Source: Vicia villosa (taxonomy: Eukaryota > Streptophyta > Magnoliopsida > Fabales > Fabaceae). From it: a stretch of 64,000 nt of DNA. The notes beneath the pieces are model-generated. The model saw nothing but the letters and a program-made list of their open reading frames with translations. It did not search any database and was not told where the DNA came from. Positions 24,243 through 34,116 of this stretch are shown here, piece by piece. The stretch lies in contig NC_081183.1 of NCBI RefSeq assembly GCF_029867415.1, forward strand, positions 189,187,247 to 189,251,246. Direction: 5' to 3'. How positions within the stretch are numbered: position 1 is the stretch's first letter; each line of letters begins with the position of its first letter. A program made the position numbers and the translations under genes.

Positions 24243-24981
24243 GTTTACTCTAACTTTTGTTTACTATAATATGGTTGTGAATGTAAATGTTTCTTTCATG
24301 GTGCAACAATCGTATTAGAGTGTTGATGTTTATTGCTCTCCTTAGACCTTTCAAAATTGACCAAAAATTTTAAGACATTTAATATATGAGTCATCTCATT
24401 TATAAAATATTTATTTTTTATATATTTTTAAAAGAAAATGGGTGATGCACTCACAGTGTAAAATAATTTTACACTGTCAACCAATTATACCCATGCATTC
24501 AATTACACCACACTTTTATTTTAAAAAAGTTTTAATGATATGGCAGATAGCTTGTTTTCTATTGGATGACAATGTAAAACTATTTTACACTGTCAGTACA
24601 TATCTATTAAACCCTATTTTTAAATGTGAAACTTTTAACTCACATTTATATATCTCAATAGTCTTCTCTTTCAAGTGTGGAATAGGTGTGAATCTATTCC
24701 TATTTATATCTATTTATATGCTCTTTTCAAGTGGAAACTCTTTCATCCAGATACACTTGCATTGTCATTGACAGGCTTTCTACATCAAAGACACTTCAAT
24801 GAGACACATTACCTGATCACCACAATGTCATGAAAACTTTCGATACAGAGAGCTGATCTCTTACCTAAACCATCGACTATGATAACATTGATTGATCACG
24901 AGAGGGAACATCTTTATTGAGTCAAGAGCAACACATAGATGAGAGAAACACTGCATATTCACCTAAAACCTTAAAACATTA
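24243..24981. repeat. Duplicated block, copy 2 left part (R2)
   Basis: Second copy of the block at 22010-22799, directly following the Helitron-like CTAG. Interrupted at the CATTA target (24977-24981) by the copia element; the remainder resumes at 30012. Contains its own copy of the MITE-like inverted repeat (24436-24616). Confidence 0.9.
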
Positions 24982-25481
24982 TGTGAGATATTGGATCGAA
25001 CTCTAGTATTGTCGAAGGGTAGCTTCTTGGTTCGACAGTTCGACAGAGTTAAGCATGAAGTCGAAGGATTGTTCACATGCTGGTGTCGAAGTGTGCATGC
25101 TGTAGTCGAAGATGGGTCTAGCATGCAGATGTCGAAGATGCTAGGGTTGTTAGCATGTTAAATTAGGTTTTAGTGTTTAAACCCTAATTTGTTAAGTTAG
25201 CTTGTTTATTAAGTTGGCTTGTGTAATGGGCCTTGCTGAAAAAGCCCATTAGTTAGTATGTTAGGTTTTATTATAAATAGCATACTAGTCTCTCATCATT
25301 GCTAAGCTGCAAATCCTAATTTAGGGTGAGAGAGGTTATTTGTTATTCTTGTAAACTTGTAATCTTGTTCTAAGAGAAAGTGAAAGAATAGCAGTTATAA
25401 CCAATTCTTGTGTTCCTCTTCTTCCTTGTCCTTTATTCTTCTCTTGCATTATACTTTGTTCTTGGCATTGAATTCACAACA
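24982..25481 (+). repeat. 5' LTR of the complete copia element
   Basis: 500 bp, TG...CA ends. Contains repeated GTCGAAG / TTCGAC motifs in the first third (U3) and a TATAAATAG box near 25272-25280, which should start genomic transcription. The gag-pol frame extends back into the LTR to 25408, but the real start is at 25507, outside it. Confidence 0.95.
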
Positions 25482-25502
25482 AATTGGTGCGGTGAGCGTG
25501 GA
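25482..25502 (+). other. Primer-binding site region, non-canonical
   Basis: Directly after the 5' LTR the sequence reads AATTGGTGCGGTGAGCGTGG. It shares TTGGT with the usual TTGGTATCAGAGC but then departs, so the primer is not obviously the full initiator-Met tRNA 3' end. Position makes it the primer-binding site; the primer identity is open. Confidence 0.6.
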
Positions 25503-25506
25503 GAAG

Positions 25507-28500
25507 ATGCCTTCAACAAAGTATGAGATTGAAAAGTTCACCGGAGTGAATGATTTCGGTCTGTGGCGCTTGAAGATGAAAGCTCTACTGGTTCAGCAGG
25601 GTTGTTTGAAAGCGTTGAAGGGAGAGGCAGCCATGAATGCAGAATTGACGGCAGCGGAGAAGACGAATATGATCGAGAAAGCACACAGCGCAATTTTGTT
25701 GAGCCTTGGTGATAAGGTTCTCCGGCAGGTATCAAAGGAGACGACGGCATCAGGGTTATGGGTGAAACTTGAAAGTTTGTATATGACCAAATCGCTGGTA
25801 AATCGACTCTACCTGAAGCAAGCTTTGTATTCATTCAAGATGATTGAAGACAAAGTATTGGCTGAGCAGTTGGATATGTTCAACAAGCTGATTCTTGATC
25901 TTGAAAATATTGATGTGAAGATCGATGATGAAGATCAAGCGCTGTTACTATTGTGTTCTTTGCCTCGATCACATGCTCACTTCAAAGAAACTCTCTTGTA
26001 TGGAAGGGAGTCCCTGACGTTTGAAGAAGTTCAATCAGCCTTGTACTCTAAGGACTTGAATGAACGAAAGGAGCATAAACCTTCGACTGTTGGCGAAGGT
26101 TTGGCCGTTAAAGGAAAACTCTTACGAAAGGATGGTAAGTTCGACAAGAAGAAAGGCAAAAGCCAGTCGAAGACTTACAGTGGCGAAGCATCTGACATTC
26201 GATGCTACCATTGTAAGAAGGAGGATCACACAAGAAAGGTGTGCCCTGAACGCTTGAAATATCATGGAGGTAAGGATAATGGCAACGCTGCCATTGTTCA
26301 AGATGATTTCGAATCATCTGATGTTCTTGTGGTTTCAAGCAGTGACTCTAAGAAGGAGTGGATTATGGATTCAGGTTGCACTTGGCACATGACTCCAAAC
26401 AAAGACTTGTTCGAGGAATTATGTGATCAAGATGGTGGATCAGTATTGCTGGGAAACAACAAGGCTTGCAAGATTGCAGGTGTTGGATCTGTGAGATTCA
26501 AGCTCCATGATGAGTCAATAAGGTTGTTGACTGAAGTCAGGTATGTTCCTGATTTGAAGAGAAATCTGCTTTCTCTTGGTGAATTCGACAAGAAAGGATA
26601 TGTTTTCCAAGGAGAGAAAAGTATCCTAAGAGTCATGAAGGGTTCGAAGGAAGTCTTGAGAGGCGTGAAGAAACAAGGCTTGTATACCCTTGAGGCTGAA
26701 GTTGTAAGTGGTTCGACAAATGTTGCATCCACGAAACCTTTGTCGAAAACAGAAATCTGGCACATGAGATTGGGCCATGTCAGTGAAAGGGGTCTGGTCG
26801 AATTAGGGAAACAAAATCTGCTTGGTGGAGACAAAGTCGAAAAGCTGAAGTTTTGTGAACCCTGTGTACTTGGAAAATCTTGCAGAGTGAAGTTCAACAA
26901 AGGCAAACAAAGAACACATGGATCCCTTGATTACATCCATGCTGATCTTTGGGGGCCTGCAAGGTGTCCATCACATTCAGGAGCAAGGTATTTTCTATCC
27001 ATAGTAGATGATTATTCCAGAAAATTATGGGTATTCATCCAGAAGACTAAGGATGAAACTTTTGAGAATTTCAAAAGTTGGAAGACTCTGGTTGACTATC
27101 AGACTGGCAGAAAGGTCAAGAGGTTGAGAACCGACAATGGCCTTGAATTTTGCAATGAGGCATTCGACAGTTTTTGTGCTGCCTCTGGTATTGCAAGGCA
27201 TAGAACTACTGCAGGTACTCCACAGCAAAATGGTTTGGCTGAAAGGTTTAATCGAACTATTTTGGAGAGAGTCAGATGCATGTTGACTAGTGCGGGGTTA
27301 ACAAAGGTGTTATGGGCTGAGGCTGTTTCGACAGCAACATATCTGATAAACAGATGTCCTTCGACAGCGTTAGATATGAAGACACCTGAAGAAGTTTGGT
27401 CGGGACATCCACCAGATCTCGACAAACTGAGAGTATTTGGCTGCGTAGCCTATGCTCACATTAGGCAAGACAAGGTCGAACCTAGAGCTCTGAAATGCAT
27501 GTTCATGGGATACCCTGAAGGAGTCAAAGCTTATAGGCTATGGTGCCTAGAGCCAGGTCACAGGAGGTGTATCACCAGTCGAGATGTAGTTTTCAATGAA
27601 GCTGAAATGGCTTTTAAGAAAACTAATGATGTTGGTCGAAGTACAGAAACATCTGACGAAGAGCTGGAACAGGTAGAGATTCCTGTTGAGGTGGAGCATG
27701 TTGATGCTGAATTGCATATCCCAGATGAAGTCGAAGAAGAAGCAGAAGATGCTGAAGTTGAGGAAACTGACGATGACTACCTATTGTCGAGAGATAGGTC
27801 GAGAAGAGTCATCAAGCCACCTCAGAGACTTGGATATGCAGATATTATAGCTTATGCCTTAATCTCTGCAAGTGAGGTTCTAGACGAAGAACCTAGAGAC
27901 TATAAGGAAGTTATGAGGAGTCGAAATAAGACTGAATGGCTGAAGGCCATGGATGATGAGATGAAATCTCTTCATGATAATCATACTTGGGAACTGATCA
28001 AGAAACCTGTTGGGGCAAGGTTAGTCAGCTGTAAATGGATTTTCAAAGTTAAGGAAGGAATTGAAGGAGTGACGTCGAAAAGATACAAGGCAAGGTTAGT
28101 TGCAAGGGGTTTCACTCAGAAAGAAGGTGTCGACTTCAATGATGTGTTTTCTCCTGTTGTGAAGCATAGGTCCATTCGAATGTTGCTTGCCATGGTGGCA
28201 CAGTTCGATCTTGAACTGGAACAGATGGATGTGAAGACTGCGTTCTTGTATGGTGATCTAGATGAAACGATCCTGATGAGGCAACCTGAAGGGTATGTCG
28301 AAAAGGGGAAGGAAGATTATGTGTGCAAGTTAAAGAGATCTTTGTATGGGCTGAAACAATCTCCTCGACAGTGGAATAGGAGATTCGACAAGTTCATGGC
28401 ACGCATAAGTTTCATTAGAAGTCAGTTCGACCACTGCGTTTACTTCAGATTTCGACCTGGTAATTCATTTGTTATTTTGTTGCTTTATGTGGATGATATT

Positions 28501-29469
28501 CTCATAGCAAGCAACAATGTTGAAGATGTGATGAGGGTGAAGGCTGAACTCAATAAGGAGTTCGATATGAAGGATCTGGGAGCTGCTTCCAGGATTCTTG
28601 GAATTGACATTCGAAGAGATAGAAAGAAGTCGAAGTTATGTCTATCTCAAGAGGCATATCTACGGAAGATTCTTGAAAAGTTTGGTATGTCGAATTCGAA
28701 GCCAGTTGTGACTCCAACAAACCCTCAATTCAAGCTGAGTATTGATCAGTGTCCCAGTACTGATGTCGAAAGAGCCTATATGAATAGCATCCCATATGCT
28801 AATATAGTTGGTTCTTTGATGTATGCTATGGTCTGTACTAGACCCGACATAGCATACGCAGTAAGTCTTGTAAGCAGGTACATGGCGAATCCTGGAAAGG
28901 CTCACTGGCAAGCATTGAAGTGGATTCTAAGGTACATAAATGGATCTCTAAACAGAGTCTTAATTTATGGTGGAGCCTTGGGTGAAAATAGTAAAGCAGC
29001 AATAGAAGGATATGTCGACTCTGATTATGCAGGTTGTATGGATTCTAGAAAGTCTATTTCTGGATATGTTTTCACTATGTTTGGCACAGCAATTAGTTGG
29101 AAAGCAACTCTTCAGAAGGTTGTTGCTCTATCAACCACTGAAGCGGAATATATTGCTCTCACTGAAGCTGTGAAAGAAGCATTGTGGCTTGAAGGTTTTG
29201 CGAAGGAGCTAAAACTTCAAGGTCGAGGTATCACTGTTAAATGTGATAGTCAAAGTGCAATACACCTGTCGAAGAATTCAGCCTATCATGAGCGAACTAA
29301 ACACATTGATGTGAGGCTGCATTTCGTCAGAGGAGTAATCGAGCGTGGAGAAGTCCAAGTGCTGAAGGTTTCGACTGAAGACAATGCTGCTGATATGATC
29401 ACCAAGACATTGCCGAGTTGCAAGTTTTTCCACTGTATGCAGTTGATAAAGCTGCGTGAAGAAAGCTAG
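25507..29469 (+). CDS. Copia gag-pol polyprotein, intact (1320 aa)
   Basis: Retrotransposon polyprotein for particle formation, reverse transcription and integration. Start chosen at the Met of MPSTKYEIEKFTG, since the frame upstream lies in the LTR. Gag (UBN2-type) covers about residues 1-225, then a zinc knuckle CX2CX4HX4C at 233-246 (Asp instead of the usual Gly before His). Protease DSG at 288-290. HHCC pre-integrase zone about 417-453. Integrase triad D480, D543, E579 (DX35E spacing). RT with YVDD at 994-997. RNase H residues D1171, E1212, D1247 with RTKHIDVRLHFVR following. No stop, frameshift or lost catalytic residue seen. The order INT before RT makes it Ty1/copia; the Tork assignment is from overall resemblance. 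Confidence 0.95.
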   Translation: MPSTKYEIEKFTGVNDFGLWRLKMKALLVQQGCLKALKGEAAMNAELTAAEKTNMIEKAHSAILLSLGDKVLRQVSKETTASGLWVKLESLYMTKSLVNRLYLKQALYSFKMIEDKVLAEQLDMFNKLILDLENIDVKIDDEDQALLLLCSLPRSHAHFKETLLYGRESLTFEEVQSALYSKDLNERKEHKPSTVGEGLAVKGKLLRKDGKFDKKKGKSQSKTYSGEASDIRCYHCKKEDHTRKVCPERLKYHGGKDNGNAAIVQDDFESSDVLVVSSSDSKKEWIMDSGCTWHMTPNKDLFEELCDQDGGSVLLGNNKACKIAGVGSVRFKLHDESIRLLTEVRYVPDLKRNLLSLGEFDKKGYVFQGEKSILRVMKGSKEVLRGVKKQGLYTLEAEVVSGSTNVASTKPLSKTEIWHMRLGHVSERGLVELGKQNLLGGDKVEKLKFCEPCVLGKSCRVKFNKGKQRTHGSLDYIHADLWGPARCPSHSGARYFLSIVDDYSRKLWVFIQKTKDETFENFKSWKTLVDYQTGRKVKRLRTDNGLEFCNEAFDSFCAASGIARHRTTAGTPQQNGLAERFNRTILERVRCMLTSAGLTKVLWAEAVSTATYLINRCPSTALDMKTPEEVWSGHPPDLDKLRVFGCVAYAHIRQDKVEPRALKCMFMGYPEGVKAYRLWCLEPGHRRCITSRDVVFNEAEMAFKKTNDVGRSTETSDEELEQVEIPVEVEHVDAELHIPDEVEEEAEDAEVEETDDDYLLSRDRSRRVIKPPQRLGYADIIAYALISASEVLDEEPRDYKEVMRSRNKTEWLKAMDDEMKSLHDNHTWELIKKPVGARLVSCKWIFKVKEGIEGVTSKRYKARLVARGFTQKEGVDFNDVFSPVVKHRSIRMLLAMVAQFDLELEQMDVKTAFLYGDLDETILMRQPEGYVEKGKEDYVCKLKRSLYGLKQSPRQWNRRFDKFMARISFIRSQFDHCVYFRFRPGNSFVILLLYVDDILIASNNVEDVMRVKAELNKEFDMKDLGAASRILGIDIRRDRKKSKLCLSQEAYLRKILEKFGMSNSKPVVTPTNPQFKLSIDQCPSTDVERAYMNSIPYANIVGSLMYAMVCTRPDIAYAVSLVSRYMANPGKAHWQALKWILRYINGSLNRVLIYGGALGENSKAAIEGYVDSDYAGCMDSRKSISGYVFTMFGTAISWKATLQKVVALSTTEAEYIALTEAVKEALWLEGFAKELKLQGRGITVKCDSQSAIHLSKNSAYHERTKHIDVRLHFVRGVIERGEVQVLKVSTEDNAADMITKTLPSCKFFHCMQLIKLREES

Positions 29470-29511
29470 TCTGTTCCTTGACATTGTAGAGTTAGGTCCA
29501 AGGTGGAGATT

Positions 29512-30011
29512 TGTGAGATATTGGATCGAACTCTAGTATTGTCGAAGGGTAGCTTCTTGGTTCGACAGTTCGACAGAGTTAAGCATGAAGTCGAAGGATT
29601 GTTCACATGCTGGTGTCGAAGTGTGCATGCTGTAGTCGAAGATGGGTCTAGCATGCAGATGTCGAAGATGCTAGGGTTGTTAGCATGTTAAATTAGGTTT
29701 TAGTGTTTAAACCCTAATTTGTTAAGTTAGCTTGTTTATTAAGTTGGCTTGTGTAATGGGCCTTGCTGAAAAAGCCCATTAGTTAGTATGTTAGGTTTTA
29801 TTATAAATAGCATACTAGTCTCTCATCATTGCTAAGCTGCAAATCCTAATTTAGGGTGAGAGAGGTTATTTGTTATTCTTGTAAACTTGTAATCTTGTTC
29901 TAAGAGAAAGTGAAAGAATAGCAGTTATAACCAATTCTTGTGTTCCTCTTCTTCCTTGTCCTTTATTCTTCTCTTGCATTATACTTTGTTCTTGGCATTG
30001 AATTCACAACA
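29512..30011 (+). repeat. 3' LTR of the complete copia element
   Basis: 500 bp; by direct reading no difference from the 5' LTR. It follows the polypurine tract at about 29500-29511 and is followed at once by the target duplication CATTA. Confidence 0.95.
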
Positions 30012-30066
30012 CATTAAATATGAATCTTCTGACTTATAAAAGTGTTAACTACGCAACCTCCATTTT
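30012..30066. repeat. Duplicated block, copy 2 right end
   Basis: Continues the duplicated block from the target duplication CATTA through GCAACCTCCATTT. After this point copy 2 runs into unique sequence (TTCAAGTAATATG), whereas copy 1 runs into the tandem array. Confidence 0.9.
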
Positions 30067-30253
30067 TCAAGTAATATGAGACTTACGACTCACTTGAATC
30101 TCAACCTCTATTTCTTTTCACTTTGATTTTCTTAATCATAATTCTTTATACTATATTTTTTCTATTCAACTTTATTTCAATAATCATGTTTCATGCTATA
30201 TTTTTTATCATCTCTATTCATTTTGTTTTTTATCACCATATTTATTTATATTG

Positions 30254-30293
<40 letters not shown>

Positions 30294-32129
30294 ACACTTT
30301 CGATTTCGGTCTAATTTAACATTTTCAACATAATAAATTTTTTTGAAATCTTAATTATACGTCTAAATCATTATTTTAAAAACTGAACCGAAAAATAAAC
30401 TGACAAACGTGCGGATTAAGGTTTAATCGGTTCAATCATGGTTAAACCGCATAGTAAATTTAAACTAAAATTTAAATAAATATATTATTAAATATCCTAA
30501 TAAAATTATTTTATATCATAATTTATAAATAAAATTCTCAAACAAATATAATAAACATGATTATTGATTTTAGAATTTTTTTATTTACTCTTTAAATTTT
30601 CAGGCAAGAATCATTTTACTATTAAAAAAATTAAAACATTTTATTGATTTTAGGATTTATTTATTTACTCTAAATTTTGATAAAAAAAATTATTGAAACT
30701 TTTAAAATCTTTAAAATTTATAAAATATTTTAAAATCTTAAAAATCGATAATAATACTCCTTTAAAATTTAAATTAAAAAATTCTTGATTGTAAGGTATC
30801 TTTTAAGAAAATAGTCTAAAAATTTTAAAACCTTCAAAAAAAATTTATATCAAAATAATCTTTTAAAATCTCAATTCAATACATTCTATCAATATAATTT
30901 TTATGGGTGTAAGTTGCCCGTGCGGGATTTGATATTATGATGATAATATTTATTTATATTTATGCAATGTAATTATAAATTAACAATTAAAAAAACATTA
31001 TAATTTTTATAAATACTATATTTTATAATTTTAACAAAATTATGATATTATTTCTTTTATCCATCTTAGAAATTTCATTTTTCTAAGAATCAATCCATTA
31101 ATTAGCAACAGATTCAATTAAAATCCAAACAAATACAAAATGTATGAAGTAGTATCATGATAATATTTTATTTTCATCAAACCCTAAAATGTTTGGCTAG
31201 AAATCATCACAACATATAAACAAAAAATCTCTAACACTTGACTTTCGTCAAACCCTACCCTTCTTCACCCTAGTAATTATCCCCACATAAAACAAAGGTA
31301 CTGTATAGATTTTCATATCACTCCTTGATGGCCACCCTACACTGCTTCCTCTTCTCTGCATGTTTGGTTACTAGAATTCAAATACCTCTCTCATGCCATG
31401 CAAATTGTTATACAAACTTTTCCATACTCTCTCTCCTCCTTATGTCCCCTTCCTTTGATGCAAAAAACTGAACCTTTAACGCAAAAAATTCAATTCAACT
31501 ACCATTTCTTCCAATTACACTAGCACTGTATATTTTTCACTCTTTCTGAGTCATGACCTTTGGTAATGAAATGTCAAAATCCAAGCTTGTATGTCATGTC
31601 ACTATCACGTTAGATTCTTACTCTTTTGGCTTATCAAGGTTATGTTTCTTTATCTATTTTTATTCTTTCTTTTTTCTTATTTTAGGGAGGACAGACAGAT
31701 ATATCAAACCCTCAGAGACAACTTGGTACGTTGTTTGTTTCTGTGAACTCTTTAAAATCTTTTATCTCTTCCTTCGGGTCTTGGTACTTTACCACTAGTA
31801 TCCATAAATAAATAAAATACAATAATAGAAGGAAAATTCTACAAATTTAAGGGATTAGTTTGTTGGTAGGCTGGTTGAGAAGAAGATTATATATGATAAA
31901 AAAAATGAAGTGAGAAGGACTAAGGCAATAATTGTTCCGTTTAGGAATCGGAAATAATTGATGGTACGAAATAGAGTTTAGATGCGGTGAAGTGTATTTC
32001 TGATGTAACGGAGTGGGATGGACGTGCAAACTTAACAGTCCAACGCTCAAGTTATTGAGAGAATGAGAAGTAGTTAGAATTTGATAGTGAATAGAATATC
32101 ACATTTTTGACCCGTGAAAAACTTTATAT
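30067..32129. other. AT-rich intergenic sequence
   Basis: No gene or transposon ends recognised. A (TTA)n microsatellite lies at about 30258-30292. Around 30370-30460 a GGTTCAATC / GGTTAAACCG pattern resembles short dispersed legume repeats. An 81-codon frame at 31553-31798 is hydrophobic and low-complexity and I do not call it. Confidence 0.5.
30258..30292. repeat. (TTA)n microsatellite
   Basis: About eleven to twelve TTA/ATT units in a row. Confidence 0.9.
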
Positions 32130-32249
32130 ATGCACTACGCCAAATTTAAGTTTTAGCAGCGCAGCTACGAAAGCGCTTTTAGCACAAGCGCTCTCGTAGG
32201 GTTCATTAAAAACAAAAGTAAAAAACAAGGGAAAATGATGCAAAAAAAG

Positions 32250-32395
32250 CGCTCTGGTAGGGGGGTTATGAGAGCGTTTTTGAAAAGCGCTCTGGTAGGG
32301 TGGGTTATGAGAGCGTTTTTTAAAAGCGCTCTGGTAGGGGGTTATGAGAGCGTTTTTGAAAAGCGCTCTGGTAGGGTGGGTAATGATAGCAGGCT
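32250..32395. repeat. Subterminal tandem repeat of CACTA element
   Basis: Three to four units of about 39-42 bp built on AGCGCTCTGGTAGGG plus TTATGAGAGCGTTTTT. They translate into a meaningless repetitive frame and are best seen as transposase-binding repeats. Confidence 0.85.
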
Positions 32396-32549
32396 ACGAG
32401 TGCGCTTTTATGTCAAAAGCGCTGGTATAGACCAGGCTATGAGAGCACTTTTCAGAAGCGCTTTAGTAGCCTTTATTTCTAAAAAACAAAAACACGCGTT
32501 TCTCACCCACTATTGTTTCTCACTTTCTCTCTTTCGTTTTCACACGATA

Positions 32550-32715
32550 TTCTGCGTTCTCTCCGCCACTCTCCTCCGTCTTTGTGTTCTCTCCGCCGCT
32601 CTCCTTCGTCTCTGTGTTCTCTCCGCCGCTCTCCTCCGTCTCTGTGTTCTCTCCGCCGCTCTCCTCCGTCTCTGCGTTCTATCCTCCGTCTCTGCGTTAT
32701 CTCCTCCGTCTCTTC
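32550..32715. repeat. About 32-bp tandem repeat inside CACTA element
   Basis: Four to five units of GTGTTCTCTCCGCCGCTCTC, ending with shorter TCTGCGTT variants. The following GTAAATTC and a nearby AG before higher-GC sequence resemble an exon/intron edge of a captured leader, but no protein is recognised. Confidence 0.85.
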
Positions 32716-34116
32716 AGTCAGTCCGCCCTATAGGAGGTAAATTCATTTTAATTTCTCATTTTGTTGTTGATAGTTTTAGGGTTTAGTATATATTTTGTGC
32801 ATTATAGTGTTTGTTTTGAAAATAGGGTTTAGGGATTCACAAACTATTCTCTCGGCCTCCTCCGCGTGCGAGTCACGGCTCGATTCCAGCTCTGACCCAG
32901 CCGATAGTCTCCTCTCGTGTGATCGCGATTCCAGTAACCTCTCACGCTTCCGGCAATTTTTTTTACTTCTTCAATTCAAGCTCCATCATCATATTGCGGT
33001 AATTGCTTCAAACCTTTGATGTTGTGTTAGTTTCTTGATGATAATGAATTAGTTTGAGCATAATTCATAAGTGATGTTAGTAGGTCGATGGAGATTTATG
33101 GAAATTGATGAGTTTAATTGTTGAATATGAGATTAGTTTGTGAGTTGTTGTGTTAACTTACTCATAATGCTCGTAAATCAAATAGTTGCATATAGGGTGT
33201 TTGTTGAATTAGTAGTGAAATACTATGTTCTTGATTATGATCAATATAAGGAGTAGTGTTGATGTTGTTGATGATTGTTGGTGTTTATACTTGGTTTTGT
33301 GTTGGTTTGGTGACTTTTTTAATGGTGCAACAATGCTGAAAATTGGTAATATTTTGTTGATTATATGTTGAGAATTGGGTATTGGATAATGTTGGTGTTG
33401 TTACCACTTGTTGATGATGATTTTGTGGCTTTTTTAATGATGATATGATGCATACGTAATGCTGGATTTTTGAAGATTGTTTTGATGATGTTGTGGATTT
33501 AAATTGGTATGGATGACTTGGATTATGAATAAATAAGGATGCTGGAAATTTGGTGATGGTATTGTCTAAAAATCGATTATTAGGTGGACATGATATTTGC
33601 ATAGAAACCGTGTTAATTCAAGTGTCTAAGTGCTGGAAATTTTTGTGGTGTTATTTGATATTGTTAGCATGATATTTGGTTGAAATGGTGGATTAAAGAG
33701 AGGGTATAATATTGGAAGTTTACTTGGTTCTTGCTTACTTGAGTTGTTCAGCACTAATTGTTAAATTTGATGGATAACACTTGATAATATGTGGTGCTAA
33801 TTGTTGAAACTTTTGAAACAATGTTGACTCTACTTGTTGAATTGTTCATTTTAATGATTGTTTCTATTGATTGATGTGCATTGATAGCAAATTGGAGATT
33901 TAATTGTGAGCTATAAAATGGTGTGGTAACTTGTTGATTCATGGGGGGGCTACCAGAGCGCTTTTCTGGAAAAAGCGCTCTTATAGGGGGGCTACCAGAG
34001 CGCTTTCAAAAGCGTTTTCGTTACCTACGGCAGCGCTGGCTTTGGCAGCGCTTTAAAGCGCTTTAGTAGCCCAAAAAAGCGCTTTCATAGCCCTTTTCCG
34101 TAGTAGTGATGGAAGA

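Larger units (their letters stand above)
24982..30011 (+). mobile_element. Complete Tork-lineage Ty1/copia retrotransposon
   Basis: A 5030-bp element with two 500-bp LTRs (24982-25481 and 29512-30011) that read as identical, beginning TGTGAGATATTGG and ending TTCACAACA. It is flanked by a 5-bp target duplication CATTA (24977-24981 and 30012-30016), has one uninterrupted gag-pol frame, and carries a polypurine tract AAGGTGGAGATT just before the 3' LTR. The empty site survives in the duplicate block at 22744. These features point to a very recent insertion that may still be capable of transposition. Confidence 0.96.
32133..34108. mobile_element. Non-autonomous CACTA element
   Basis: 1976 bp. 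Left end CACTACGCCAAATTT; right end, read on the other strand, CACTACTACGGAAAAG. It is flanked by the 3-bp target duplication ATG (32130-32132 and 34109-34111), as expected for CACTA transposons. Both subterminal zones are packed with the motif AGCGCTTT / AAAGCGCT, the usual arrangement of CACTA transposase-binding repeats. No transposase is encoded, so mobility would need a partner. The interior has two tandem arrays and a stretch (32830-32960) of higher GC content that may be captured gene sequence. Confidence 0.9.

Noticed and set aside
25408..25506. N-terminal extension of the intact copia gag-pol with a signal-peptide-like sequence
   Set aside because: The hydrophobic stretch is encoded by the LTR and primer-binding region; the gag homologue in the 14309 relic starts at the equivalent of 25507.
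31553..31798. 81-codon hydrophobic frame
   Set aside because: Low-complexity Phe/Tyr/Leu composition typical of AT-rich non-coding DNA.
32235..32786. 183-codon repetitive frame in the CACTA element
   Set aside because: It is a translation of two DNA-level tandem arrays (subterminal repeats and a 32-bp array), not a protein family.
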